The notes under the pieces were generated by a model. That model was not told the DNA's origin. It saw only the letters and a list, made by a program, of their open reading frames with translations, and did not search any database. A stretch of 64,000 nucleotides of DNA from Isoetes taiwanensis (Eukaryota; Streptophyta; Lycopodiopsida; Isoetales; Isoetaceae): assembly GCA_021234155.1 (NCBI GenBank), contig JAJEKV010000038.1, positions 10,871,190 to 10,935,189 on the forward strand. The letters are read 5' to 3'. Shown here piece after piece: positions 32,609-44,325 of the stretch; position 1 is the stretch's first letter, and every line of letters begins with the position of its first letter. Position numbers and translations under genes: made by a program.

Positions 32609-32871
32609 ATAGCAGGGTTTTAGCCCGCTTAAAGCACCCCTGCTTTTGCTTAATTTGGGGTGCTGATGGGTGTAACTGCCCGTCTTTTTTTTTACGCCCT
32701 TCATGTACTAACACGTCCACCTCACGAATGAACCGTTAGGATAATGATTGTGGGTTTTTGGCTGGATTTTCGCGCGAGTGGTGTGGTAGTACGTTGCAAA
32801 TTGGATTACTTGGCCATGGGTCCGCTAAAATTCTCCCTCCAATTCACTTATCCTCCCTCTCAGAATTTCAT

Positions 32872-33350
32872 GGCGCCCCCGACACCGCCCGAGGCAATCA
32901 CGCGTTTAGCATTGGATTTTCGATTGATGAATCCCAATACAATGTTCCAAATTTGTTGATGTCAATGCAACACGTGAAATATCACGTGAAGATCCAGCTT
33001 TCCTCCGAATTTACAAGAAATTGGATGCAGCGAGAAAGAGAGAATACAGATTAAGGAATAAGATGAAAAGAGCAGCGGTTGAATGGGAGGATCTGAGCAT
33101 GAGACGCAGGCAAGAAATAGCCAAGCAAGTAGTTGATTACTTCAATAAGCTCACCAAAAAGCATTCACCCGAACTCAAGGCTGATGTGATGAAGAGGGTG
33201 GTTCATCACCACGAAATGGAAATCTCAGAACCTGGACTTTTGCCAAATCCAAAGGAGTGCAAGGCAGCGGGAGTGCTGCTCAACAACTTGAAATGCATAC
33301 AATGGCAGCCACAAAGAGGCAAAGGAACCATGATATTTGGAGAGCCGTAA
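32872..33350 (+). pseudogene. Unit A plus-strand relic gene (unknown, basic N-terminal region)
   Basis: Not recognised. From ATG 32872 (MAPPTPPEAITRLALDFRLM), with a frame change near 32950, it continues VDVNATREISREDPAFLRIY, KKLDAARKREYRLRNKMKRA and VEWEDLSMRRRQEIAKQVVD, then YFNKLTKKHSPELKADVMKR and KECKAAGVLLNNLKCI. It is rich in Arg/Lys and helical, so DNA or RNA binding is plausible but unproven. A similar but heavily indelled version lies at 59840-60120, in the same orientation relative to an FCP1-like relic. Further plus-strand homology between the copies continues to about 33720 (CNISYDRLHEVNNCNCC). Confidence 0.4.
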
Positions 33351-34068
33351 CCTCAACACTTGTGATGGCTTCTTCCACAAATTCGGAGATGCAATTCCAC
33401 TATGGCGTGGGCTGTTAGGTACATCTATTTCTTGTCTTCATGCCTCGTTTCTTCATGCTTTCAAGTGCTTGTATCCGCCTGAAAGTGATGCCGGGCCGAT
33501 ATGTTCATTGATACATGTGCAATATTTCTTATGATAGGTTGCATGAGGTCAACAATTGCAACTGCTGCATTAAGGAAATCGGAAGCCTTCCTTGGAAATG
33601 GTCCGTGGTCTGCTTTCCAAAAGAGGTTGAGGTGCGATTCTCTCACCCCTGCTTGCAAGCAAAGCATAACAGATCAGGCTACTCACCAGATGATCCTTGA
33701 CAGTCTGCCATATGAAGGTTGAATATGCTTTGACCTAGTTGTTTTATCATTTTAACAGGTCTGTAGTTACTTGTGTACTTGTCTCAAATTTTGATCATTA
33801 TATTGGAGACAATGCTTGTGAGTATTGGAGTCTTTTAGTATTGGAAACAATGCTTGTAGTAGTGCTGTATTGGAGTATTTTAGTATTGGAAACAATGCTT
33901 GTAGTATTGCAGAGTAAGCTTGATATATATTACAGAAAATTGTACACTCAATATTTGAGACATCTTACAAGATCACTCAATACTCAAGATATAACACAAA
34001 GTAATCTACATATATTACAAAAAAGTAGTGTACAATGGTTACTTCATAAGTCATCGAAGTCCTCAAAT

Positions 34069-34800
34069 CTATGCTCGCCGCCAGAAGGGTGCCCAAAGAA
34101 ATGCCTTTTGTACTTCAATAGGAGCATTGAGGATATAGTAGGCCGAGACAAGGTAGTTGTTGAGACAGTAATCCAGCACTGCAACTATCTCCGGGGCCAA
34201 CCATGCATCAGTGAAATCAATTTGTGAGATCGTTTCCTGTACTGTATGAGAGGCCAAGTATTCCAAAGCCGGACACACAAACTTCTGCAAAAAATTGTCC
34301 TCTTCTTGCCCCTTGAAAGGCATAATAGGAACGGTTGTGTGTGTGTGGTTTAGAAACCCTTTGTGCAGCCGCCATCAACCAAGAAAATCATACCATGATA
34401 TTGAGGAAAATCCTCAAGAACAATCTTCAACTCCTTGAAAAAATAGTTGCTTTTTCAGGTCGGGTTGGATGCTCGCATGCATAGCAATGCTCTTGACCAT
34501 ATATCTTCAAGAACTGGTCTGCAAATCGGGAACAATGCATCCACCATATCCCTTGTATTCAAGTAGAGAAGCACTCCAAATCACAACATCAAACCTCAAT
34601 AGGTCCACTCCACAAACTCATGATACCCTCGGTTCGCAAATGAGGTACTTACTTGCGTTTTTTTACAACATGGTTCGCTTGTGGTGGATGCAAGATTTTT
34701 TATTCATTCTCCTCCGTTGTAGGTTCGGCCAAGACACCATTTATGTCAAGCACCATGCACTTCCGGCCCGGGTGTCCATCCTCGACGCTTGCAACCACCG
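34069..34800 (-). pseudogene. FCP1/NIF-like HAD phosphatase domain (unit A), broken
   Basis: On the minus strand the catalytic region reads RKCMVLDINGVLAEP (DxN motif I, 34723-34764), HEFVEW then RFDVVIWSASLLEYKGY, LKIVLEDFPQYHGMIFLVDG (the LVDD/motif III region) and MPFKGQEEDNFLQKFV followed by CPALEYLAS. This is the domain order of plant SCP/FCP1-homology proteins, which dephosphorylate Ser/Thr on nuclear proteins such as the RNA polymerase II tail. The second catalytic Asp of motif I is Asn, as in several plant FCP1-like proteins (LDLNGLL). Stops follow motif I, and the LVDG site and several frames are broken. Sequence up to about 36850 on the same strand (for example KRYTFVSEVGTLEAP near 35.85 kb) is probably the rest of this gene. 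Confidence 0.65.
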
Positions 34801-34829
34801 CCGATGGTGGCCGTGATCGCGGCTTTGTC

Positions 34830-36850
34830 AGGCCGGACCGTGGCCGGGAAGTGCTATCCGGACGGCGGAAGTTGCCGCGACCGCTGGACTCGGGTTTATC
34901 TTTGCTACCAGTGATGGAGAGTGCCGATAGCCATAGCTAGATACATCCTTACTAGTATCTCCCCGTCCCCAATGTATGGGTGTTTCGGCTATCAAGAACC
35001 TGCATCAAGTGGTGGCTTAGGGTCCTTGGTCTCCCGCAAAAATCAAAAGTGGTGCTACAATTACCAACCGAAACCGGCAGACATTATGCCAAGTGAAATA
35101 AGACACGAAAATAACCGCTTGAACTTAAATATTGGATTGCACCTTTTATATGTAAGAGTTTGTTTTTGCACTTTGGTTTCTTCATTATCTGTCTGGGTTC
35201 TCTCACTATCTTCAGCTTCAGATTCAGTAAGCACCACTTGTGGCTGCCTTCTCCTTCTGCATGCAAATGCATATTGATCCCTAGGTTGAAACTCGAAACA
35301 AATTTTACAAGGACACAATGGGGGAAAAAACATATATTATGGTATTACACAAAAACCTTTTAGCTGATCGTTTTGCCAAGTCTTGTGCAAACAAAATTGG
35401 GCCTGAAACAAGTACATATAAATTACATTAGACGGCTGGTTTTTTTCCTAGTGCCACGCCTATAGGCACGCCCTCATCAACCCAATCATCCGACTCACCT
35501 TCACTCTCGCTCTATAACTTTTTGGTCCCGGACCTTGTGAGCCTTGTGATTCGCCCACAACCTTGTTCACCGCTTATCCACTATATTCGGTCTTCAACAT
35601 CCTTGTCCCCCCCGCATCAACAAAGTGTTAGAGGAGGCCTTTGTAGAGGTTGCCGCAGAATTTGGAACTATATTGTATTTCTCAAAGATCGCCGTAACCA
35701 CCGGAATCGCTTTGGACCGTGTTGGTGTCTTTAGCACGTTGCTTTCAGGTGTGCCGCAATGTGTCTACCGACCGCTTGTCTCATGCCGTTTCATCGCCTA
35801 CGGGGCGCTTCTAATGTACCCACTTCAGAAACAAACGTGTACCTTTTTGGTCGTTTTGCTTGTGGAGTTCGAGTCCTTGTAGACTTGTGTCCTGGGGGTC
35901 CTTTTACTAAAAGGTGTTTTGACATGCTTCCTTTTCCCGTTGCTATCCGGAGTTGTAGCTACCACCTCATCTAGGTCAATTGTCTCAACTATTTGTTTGT
36001 GTGCTGCCCCAAAGATGTAAGGGTTCCCGCTTGACTGCTCTTCCCAATTCCTCCACTAAAGCCCGCTGAACTGTTTCTCGAGCATTCGAGGCAAGCAGTG
36101 TCTTCTCCATAAGCAAACTCGTGCAAGCCGACATGATATACGTGGCCACATTTTAGCTTCAGACTTAGGTGTAATCATCCGAATGCCAGCCCGCATGTGG
36201 AGCATCTCTCCTCATCTCCAATTGGCAACCCAATGTCACAGATAGATGCTCACAAGCCTGGCCAGCTCTCCTTGTAAGTTCCCTAAGCCTGTTGAGATTC
36301 TCAGAATGCCGCTTGGCTTTTTGCAAGTTGCACTTCAGTGTTTGCAACCTCAAGAGCTATAGTGGCCACCGTTGAACTATCCCTCATCTATTGGGCCACC
36401 CCCATTTCAACAAGGGCTTTGAGCATGTACTCGCCATGTCTTTCTCTCCAAGCTCAAGAGGCTCAGCAGAGGCACCAACATCGGGGACCTCGTGGACGCT
36501 TGAAGACGGAGATGTTGTCTTTAATTTTCTGCAATTTCTCTTGTGAAGCCAAGAAGAAAGCTCCCTTAGCCTCGACCGACAACTAGCTCCTTCTTTGAGA
36601 CTAAATCAGCGCCGCCAAGGTCTAGGGTTTCCTCGCAAATCTTTGCATAGGACTTCCAGGCGTGATATGTTCTCCCCATAAGCCCGGTAAGCTGTTGGGC
36701 ACAAAGGCAAAGCTCCTAATGGATTGCCTCCCTTCTAATTTTATACCAGTGCCTCCCGAACCGGCCTTTCTCGCTATGCTTTCGTGTGCCGTGGGTTTGT
36801 CGAGATTTGCTGGGCTTCACTTTAACCTCGCTTTGTCGGACTAACCGCTG
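34830..36850 (-). pseudogene. Probable N-terminal part of the unit A FCP1-like gene
   Basis: Low-complexity, Ser/Arg/Pro-rich minus-strand readings (ESSGRGNFRRPDSTSRPRSG just before motif I, TESEAEDSERTQTDNEE near 35.2 kb, KRYTFVSEVGTLEAP near 35.85 kb) look like a long disordered nuclear protein. The assignment rests on strand and adjacency, plus conservation in copy B (61.6-63.4 kb). No single frame is open for long. Confidence 0.35.
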
Positions 36851-37319
36851 GATCCCGCGTGCGCTATTTGCCGGTTCACTTTTTTAACCTTGCCGCCAGT
36901 AGGGCTCTACTCTTTGCTGCACCTTGTCGTAGAATGCTGTATCCAAACCTTCATTTTACCATGGTTGATCCTGTTTGTATAAAGTGGAACTGAAAGCTCG
37001 CAAATTCGCGGGTTGCTTTGGCCGAGTAGAGAAAGTTGGGGAAGAGAGATTTGGAAAACACAAATTGAAAAGTTCGCTCGCTTGTCTAGTGGTTCCAGAT
37101 TGAGTGGGTCATTCATTCTTTACCGGGGTTGCAAAACGTAATGATTGTATAAACGGTACCGCTAGACTAATAGATCGCTCGCTTAATATAGGTGGTACTA
37201 TATAGGTGAAGGGTGGGAAAAAAATGTATGACGGGTGGGAAAAAATGTATTTTGGGTGCTGGTGCTGGTGCTGGGGTCGCATTTTTTTGCTACCCACCAT
37301 CATACTTTCACCCTAGTGC

Positions 37320-37520
37320 CGATGTTATGTCTGAAGCTATGTGTGACTCTAATGCTGATGCTATATCTGACTCTACCGTGGATCTTTGATTCTGCCACTA
37401 TGCTTGACGTTAACAATGACTATATGTCTGACACTCATTGATCCTAAGTCTAACTCTATTATTGACTCTACATTTGATGCTAATATTGGCTCTACATTTC
37501 ACTCTATTGTGTTCATTCTA
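37320..37520. repeat. GACTCTA-rich array, right of unit A
   Basis: Units such as GTGACTCTAATGCTGATGCT, CTGACTCTACC, TAACTCTATTATTGACTCTA and GGCTCTACATTTCACTCTAT form a degenerate minisatellite related to 32290-32570. Confidence 0.65.
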
Positions 37521-39600
37521 TCTATCTTTAATAAAAAACTATACAAAACTAGAGGAGCACCTGGTTATCTTGCCCGATAAATGTTTGTTGATTTCATACG
37601 CCTTGAAATCATAAACAAGAAAAGGGTTTATGGTCATGCCACTATTCATTGATCAAGCTTCCCGTCTAAATGGCAAATGTTCTTTTTTTTGAAATTCTTT
37701 TCTTGCCAGTTGTAGTATTGTGAGGATCTAGTTTAAGAATATATTATGTAACACATTTTGCTCTTTCACGTCAATTGTAGTTTTAACTTTACAGATTTTA
37801 TTAGCTAATAACAGGGTTAAAGAAAGCTTTCCATAAGTTGTGGCATTTTGTGCACCTCGGCATTTCATTTATATTCGTCCTATAAGTTTTAACAGAATAA
37901 AACATATACGATCTAGGTTAATTTATCGCAAACTAAGGTTTGGACCAACAAAAAACAAGGTGCTGCGCACGGAAGGTTGCCCTCTGTGACCTGAGGGTGA
38001 AGTGGCTTAAATCATACTTCAAAGTCATGTTCTCACAATCAATCAAAATTGCTGCTTCAAAACAATACAATTCAAAAAAAAAATGTGATTATGGAGGCTG
38101 TATACTGCAATTGTTTTTTCGAGTGCTCGATACTCCAATCTAAATTTCCATTTGCCAATTGTTGCCTCATCTTGCTTGCTCTTTGTCGTTGCTTCTGCAA
38201 ACGTCATTTTCGCCTCCTGTCATCGTCATTAGTCATCGGGTCACAAGAAGCCTGAACAAAAAATAGATAGAAAGAAAGAAACGAGATCTCCCTCAAGAAA
38301 GGGGGAATCAACCACCCCACGGTATTCTCACGAATTTTAAAATTTTCACTTCCCGTAATACTAAAGTGCTAATTTGGGTGGACAAATAGACATTAAAAAC
38401 GAAACACCGTAACTTGCGAGGATCCCTATTGCTTATTCCAGGTTCCGCAATCTTCAGTATGCTGGTGGTTAGTTCCAATAGTCTGGTGCCGTATTGTTAC
38501 TCAACTTACTCACCCCTTATTGTTGCGAGAGCTGTTAGATAGGCATATTCACCCCTTATTCCTTAATCTAAACCGTACGTAAAGTTCCTCGTTTGTGGGG
38601 TATGCAAGTACAAAATTTGCTATACTATATAACAAGATTTACAAAATACTATAAGATTTCAAGCGGAATACTATATGGTGTTGATTTCGTACATGCAAAA
38701 TACAATTATGAGGGCTCTCGCTGCCCTACGTCACCCCCCGTGTGAATATGCACCCAAACCAAAGGGGGTTTAAGGGGGATTTTAATTTAAATGTGTTGGA
38801 CCCAATGGTTGTGTTAATTAATGTCAATGGTAGTTATGTGTTGGTTGTTAATGTCAATGGTTGTTATGTGTTGGGGGATTTAATTTTTATATGTTGGATG
38901 CCTCATAATTGTATTTTGCACGTAACTAGAATTCATTTGAGGCTTTCATCCAGAAGCTTTTGAATTTGATCACAATAAAGCAAATAGAACATAAGTAAAA
39001 GTTACAATAAAGATAGAGCAAAGTTGATCCCATTATTCTCGAAAAGTTATAAAGTTTGCAATACAAAGAAAACCCCCGTTATTATGCTACATATTGTTAC
39101 TTCCGCCTACAACTATTTCTCTTTCACAATGACACCATTATGATTTTGATGCTCCATCTCTAGCTTAAAGGTAATGCATGATTCACCTTATGGTTCGATT
39201 AAAGTTCCAAACCTACAATATAAATGCATTCTTGTGGCCAACCGCTTGACCTGGATCTACGTGACATGGAAAAGGGCGCGGAATAATCCTGCTGTGTGCA
39301 TAAGAATTGTTTGTTGATTGAAGCTAAAGGTCTGGCGCTATGAACAATTCGCAGCCAGAATATCCAAGAGTTGGAAGCAAACATAGGGCCTAAACTCTAA
39401 ACTCTTTTTGAATCTGCAGCTAATCTTAGGAAGGAAACAAAAAGGGGTTTTGCAGCACTACATTGTAGAATCGTGAAACCAATACCTTGTAAAAAAAAAA
39501 ACATTATGCTAATCAAGAAACATTAAAAACAAATACCTTTGTAAGTGTGAGCAAAAAATCCATCTCGTGGTAGTAAAATCCACTCCGGCAATAAGAATCC
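37521..39600. other. Intergenic; one short tandem duplication
   Basis: No gene supported. At 38817-38873 a 31-base unit (TTAATGTCAATGGTWGTTAT, then GTGTTGG) is present twice. Otherwise AT-rich DNA with short ORFs. Confidence 0.45.
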
Positions 39601-39612
39601 AAGAGGGCAAGT

Positions 39613-39872
39613 ACACATGCATATGCACACATGCACACATGCACATGCACTTGCACTTGCACATGCACATGCACATGCACAATGCACATGCACATGCACT
39701 TGCACGCACACGCACATGCACACACATGCACATGCATGTGCACATGCACATGCATACACATGCGCAGTGTTCATGCACAAACACTGCGCTGTGCATGTGC
39801 ACATGCATGTGCATGTGTGAGCATGTGCATGTGTGTGCATGTGCATGTGTTCATGCACAAACACATGCAGAG
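39613..39872. repeat. Hexamer array (GCACAT)n switching to (ATGTGC)n
   Basis: The left part is made of GCACAT/GCACTT units on the plus strand, and the right part is the reverse complement (GTGCAT/GTGTGC). Between them is TGCGCAGTG .. CACTGCGC with a short centre near 39775. The whole array can fold into one hairpin and, being alternating purine-pyrimidine, could adopt Z-DNA. The His/Cys-rich ORFs in all frames are products of the hexamer and are not genes. Confidence 0.9.
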
Positions 39873-40399
39873 AAAGACAACAACCCTCGGATTGTTCCAA
39901 CCAACAAAAATCAACGGCCCATAAAGGGTGCACTCTAGAAATACTATTTAGTACACCTCAACGAATACAACAACGAAATCATAGAAAAACCATGTGAAAA
40001 AACGTATAAAAATCTAAAAGTAACCCCCTGTTATTGTGCTACATATTCAACTTCTTCCTTAAAAACTGCACTAGCACCTTGCAATTTCCTTTTTCTTTAT
40101 ACTTCTCTTAATAATCCAACCAAATAACAGCCCAAGGGCAACCCATACTGCACTTATGCCTTGTTTTTGACAAGAATATTTGTGATTTGGCAGCTAATAA
40201 AAGAAGGATTGCTATCTATCTTTGTAACCTGCCTAGGTGCATATGTCACTGCTACATGCCCTAAAAATTGTTTAGGAAAGCTTTTCCATAAAAAGGTCAA
40301 CAATTCTACATAATTTTCCCTACCATGCATTTTACCTATATGATGAGATTATAAACAATGCCAAAGAGGCAATAAGAAAAGCACACTTCTGAACTCATG

Positions 40400-41969
40400 T
40401 CATGCTTGTGAACTTAATTCATGTTTGTGACTGTTAGCATAAATGCATGACATCAGAGAATATGCTGCAGCACAAAGAGGATCTGAATGAGTGATTATTT
40501 CAAAGCACTGAATCCCTAGTTCTATATTACAATGCATTCTGCAAGCATTAAGAAGAGTTAACCACAAATAGGTATTGAGTTGCATATTCATTTGAAGAAA
40601 AGTTACTGCCTCTTTCAGGCATCCCGTACGTGCCAAAAGATCCACCATGCTAGCCATATGTGATGCTGTTATAATACCACAAAATTCTTGCATAACTGTG
40701 AAATACCAAAACCCTTCTTCCAACATACCTAGACGAGCAAGAACAGCAAGGATTGCAAGGAATGCTACACCATCCGCCATGCCAAAGATGTTGCATACTT
40801 TCAAAACACCGTGATAGCCAATCTAACCTCACCAAGTTGTGCATAACCTCGTAATCAACACATTCCATGACACTGCATCATGAGATTGCAACCCGCTAAA
40901 GACCTCGCCATGCCTCTTCTATGTTGCCACACTTAAGATACATATCAACAAGCGTGATTTGTGACAACAATGTCGCATTAAGACCCGCAACAATAACCCG
41001 CTCATGGATATGTCGACTCGATTATAGCCTCAACGGCGCCTTGATGCTTTTGACATGCTCAAGTATATGACTTTATCCGGCTTTATATTTTCTTGTTGCA
41101 TATTCTAGAAAAAGTCTAAAGCAAGGTTGCATTCACCATGGTGTATGTATCCCCGCAATCATCACTCCCCATAACACCCTATCTCTATTCTCGCAATCTT
41201 TGAAAACTCCATATGCCTCATCTAAACTTCCACATTTGGTGTATGTATCAATGAGGGTGCTTCCTACCACAACGCCGGCTTCAAACCTACTCGAAAAGAT
41301 CGCTTCATGAATCCACCGACCCGTTTCTACGGTTCCTATAGCTTTTAAGATGCTCAAAAAGATGACCTTTATTGGGTTTTACTCCACCGGCCAGATGTCT
41401 TGGAATTTTAATCAGAAGAAAAATAGCATTCGCCATGTTTGCATATATATCGCCACCATTGCACCCCAAAGAAACCACATCTTTCTTTTGCAATTTGTGA
41501 AAAATTTAGATGCCTCTCGATAAGTGCTCGTGATTTACCATACATATGAAGCATGGCACTTTGCCACAACAAGGTCGGAATGGAGTCCTTTTGTAAGAAT
41601 GTATCCATGAATAAACATGCCATATTGTATGGAACCTATAGCACAACAGCTTTCAAGGTACTCAAAAAAGTAAATTTATCACCATTTTTCCATCATGCCG
41701 CATAACATAGCACAATTGAAAACCTACCTCTTCTTGATGAAGCTTGGAATGGGCGCCAACGATTGCATTCTAGGTATACCGGTCCGGCATGGAGACTCAT
41801 TAAATGCCCGATTAGCTTCAAACAAACCGCCACGAGCCAAACAGCGATGAGATGGTTGGCCAACAGGGGTACCAATTCCAATCCGCTTATGGATCATGAG
41901 GGACCGCACATTTCTACCAAATTCTAAGTCTTGAAATTCTCGCGGCATTCCTGCAAGGAGAGAAAACAT
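40400..41969 (-). pseudogene. PPR protein (PLS class, E-domain end), broken
   Basis: Minus-strand pieces in protein order: GRNVRSLMIHKRIGIGTPV, EANRAFNE (about 41.9-41.8 kb), SILKAIGTVETGRWIHEAIF with VGSTLIDTYTKCGSLDEAYG and VFKD (41133-41357), and MVDLLARTGCLKEAVTFLQM with YLWLTLLNACRMHCNIELG (40400-40804). These are classic S-, P- and L-type PPR repeats, ending in the post-PPR E motif. PPR proteins of this class act in organelle RNA editing or processing. The frame changes several times and at least five interruptions are needed, so this copy is dead. It may be a processed or retrocopied gene, since no introns are evident. Confidence 0.75.
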
Positions 41970-41999
41970 GGTGTTTAGAGAGGGGTTTCGAGAAGCTTC

Positions 42000-43080
42000 G
42001 CTTCAACAACGGAGCTTCAATATGTCATTAATAAATGTGCCTAGAGGGTTTGGCTCGTGATGATGTCCAACCAAACTACTCCGAAGGCCCGTCCGAAGTG
42101 TTTCAAATTGGTTTTCCATTGAGAAGCTCCGAAAAAGCTTGGCCGTGATTCAGATATTTTAGTTCACTCAAACAAGCTTATATCCGAACGTAATTTATGT
42201 CCGATACAACACCGGATTCTAACATCGTTTTGTCGGATTTTTTGAGGTGGGAAAGGAGAAAGTCGCATCCGTGTCCGTAAATTGGGCGAGAGAATTTCGC
42301 CCAAGACCGTTAGCGGTGTTTCCACATTGGCTAACCAGAACATAGTTGACCGCCAATTTACCCCCAGCAATGGGTTTTTAGCAGTCAGTGGCATATTCTG
42401 GGTATATACTGATATATACTTAGAATATGCCATAAACCCACATAAACAAGGGTTTGCCCCCTTAGGGGCAACCCAAAAAGGAATTACGACGCCATTTCAA
42501 ATGAGTTGCATACGCAATAATGCAATTGGTTTTAGATATATGTTGTGCACGAATCATTTATTCTTTGCCATAAAATGTGCGTCCTTGCCAATCGTATAAA
42601 AATACCATATACGTTAGGCATATCATATCATAATATATATAAAATTACTTGGATGTACCCCCATCATATACCTTGTCTATATACTCAAATGAATCAAGGC
42701 CGTTCGTTTGAAAATCAGCGAGGTGGCAAATTTGTAGCCTTCGGATCTCTATGGGGGCATGCTCCACATCTCATTACCGTTGGATCAAGGAATAGAGGCA
42801 AGATCCCATGCGTTGATTTCTTTCTTGAAAATGCAGCGAAGGTGCAATTTTAATGCTAATTTATGAGGTGGCAATTTAATGGTCGTCAACATTAATTGCC
42901 ACCTAAAAGTGGCACCCTATTCGAATCATATCTACATTTTCGTAGCATTTTTCTCCTCCTCCTGGTTCAAGTTCGGTAGAAAGTGGCATGTCTTCGCTTT
43001 TGCCCCTCGCTTCGTGGATGTTCTTGACCAAGCTCTACTGAACTCTTTCTTCCCGATTTTGGTTCGCATTAAAAAAAATA
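42000..43080. other. Intergenic with a small inverted repeat
   Basis: At 42866-42903, GGTGGCAATTTAATG pairs with CATTAATTGCCACC. No gene is supported; ORFs are short. Confidence 0.45.
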
Positions 43081-43189
43081 GCAAAAAAAAAAAAAAGAAA
43101 TGATTTTAATTCGACGTTTATTCTTCCAAAAACCAGGTGATCGTATTTTCGATCCGTCCGCTCCTGCCTTTTTGGCTCCCCAAATCTGG

Positions 43190-44325
43190 TTCATGACCAA
43201 AATCGCTTTTGTTAGCGATTTTCCCAAAATCGCTTTGTTTATTTTTTTTTTCCGTATTCGGAAAAATGGGATCACCGCCGTGGCTTTTAAAAACGAAAAA
43301 TCGATTTTAAGCTGCATTTTCTATCGCCGTGGTCCGGCCACGACCGCGACACCGCCTGTAATTTTTTAAAATTGAAAATCGCTAAGCGATTTTCAAAAGT
43401 CGGCGTCTGTCAAAAACCCAAAAAAAAAAATAAAATTAAAAAAATCGCTTTTTTTTTTCGATGTCGGCGTCTTTGTCGGCACACGACCCCAAAAAAAAAA
43501 AAAATTAATAATAATAATTTGAAAATCGCGTAAGCGGTTTTTCATTCAATATAAAACAAAGCCTGCGGGTCTACCATATGCGTCAAAGGAGCGCTTAAGC
43601 GATCCGCCTCCAATCTCCTTGCCCATCTTGTTATAATGGTCTGGCAGTTAAAGACCGTCTTCGCACGATATGTCCCTTCTAGCAGTAATCCGCCTCCTCC
43701 TCTACCTCCAAGGGACATCATCAGCAATCCCCCTCCTCCTCCTCCAAGGGACAACAATCCTCGCTTCCCCGGCCCTTTCACCATCGCCGCAAGGATGAGT
43801 GAAAGGGAGCTCGATTGCTTTATCGCCCCGGGCGCCTCCCCGCACCGGAACGATCGGGTAGAATGGCTCAACGAGCCAAATAAAGATGAAACGATGTTGA
43901 ATGTGCAGATAATGATGCAAGTGGTTGCATCAAATTGTCACGTCCTCAGGATGGACAAAAACAATGTATAATTTTTTTTTATGAATGGGAAACAAGTAGT
44001 AGAATCAATGACAATGTTTCTATTGCAGAGTAGAAAGTACATAGATACAGACATGTGCAAACACAGAAAGTAAATGTCTAGGGGACGCGGAAGAAAAAAG
44101 GAAAAAAAAAAAAAAAATCGCTAAGTGATTTTCGCAAGGTCATAATCACAAATAGCCGACACGCCAGCGAAAAAAAAAAAAAAATAAAAAAAAAATGAAA
44201 ATCGCTAAGCCGATTTAAAAAAAAAAATATCTCGTAGTTTTATTTTCCATTTAATATAAAATGTGAGCCCTCGCTGGTCTACCATATGCCAAAGGAGCTT
44301 TAAGCCGATCCGCCTCAGAAGTTTT
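43190..44325. repeat. Palindrome family AAATCGCT(TA)AGCGATTT, block 1
   Basis: Copies lie at 43199-43222, 43372-43396 (TTGAAAATCGCT-A-AGCGATTTTCAA), 43521-43543, 43591-43604, 44114-44133, 44196-44216 and near 44308. They are separated by runs of 10-20 A/T and GTCGGCGTCT motifs. The segment TACCATATGC..CAAAGGAGC..GATCCGCCTC occurs twice (43572-43610 and 44281-44318), so the block itself was duplicated. Confidence 0.75.
43636..43971 (+). CDS. Doubtful Pro-rich ORF inside palindrome block
   Basis: A 111-codon ORF with poly-proline runs (SSSNPPPPLPPRD, NPPPPPPRD) and then ELDCFIAPGASPHRNDRVEW. The proline part comes from CCT/CTC simple sequence, and an equally long minus frame exists. The second half has normal composition and could be a relic exon. 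No family was recognised. Confidence 0.15.
   Translation: MVWQLKTVFARYVPSSSNPPPPLPPRDIISNPPPPPPRDNNPRFPGPFTIAARMSERELDCFIAPGASPHRNDRVEWLNEPNKDETMLNVQIMMQVVASNCHVLRMDKNNV

Larger units (their letters stand above)
32990..36930. repeat. Duplicated unit, copy A
   Basis: About 3.9 kb that aligns in order with 59830-63520 (copy B). Shared landmarks include AATTTACAAGAAATTGGAT (33010 and 59847), ATACATGTGCAATATTTCTT (33511 and 60308), AAAATCATACCATGATATTG (34384 and 61167) and GGGTCCTTGGTCTC (35018 and 61801). TTGTCTTTAATTT (36517 and 63161) and TAGGGCTCTACTCTTT (36899; TAGGCTCTACTCTTT at 63500) extend the match to the right edge. Copy A keeps longer reading frames. GACTCTA arrays lie on both sides of copy A only. 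Confidence 0.85.

Noticed and set aside
39509-39938. Long His/Cys/Met-rich ORFs in several frames on both strands
   Set aside because: They are translations of the GCACAT/ATGTGC hexamer array; all frames are open for the same reason.
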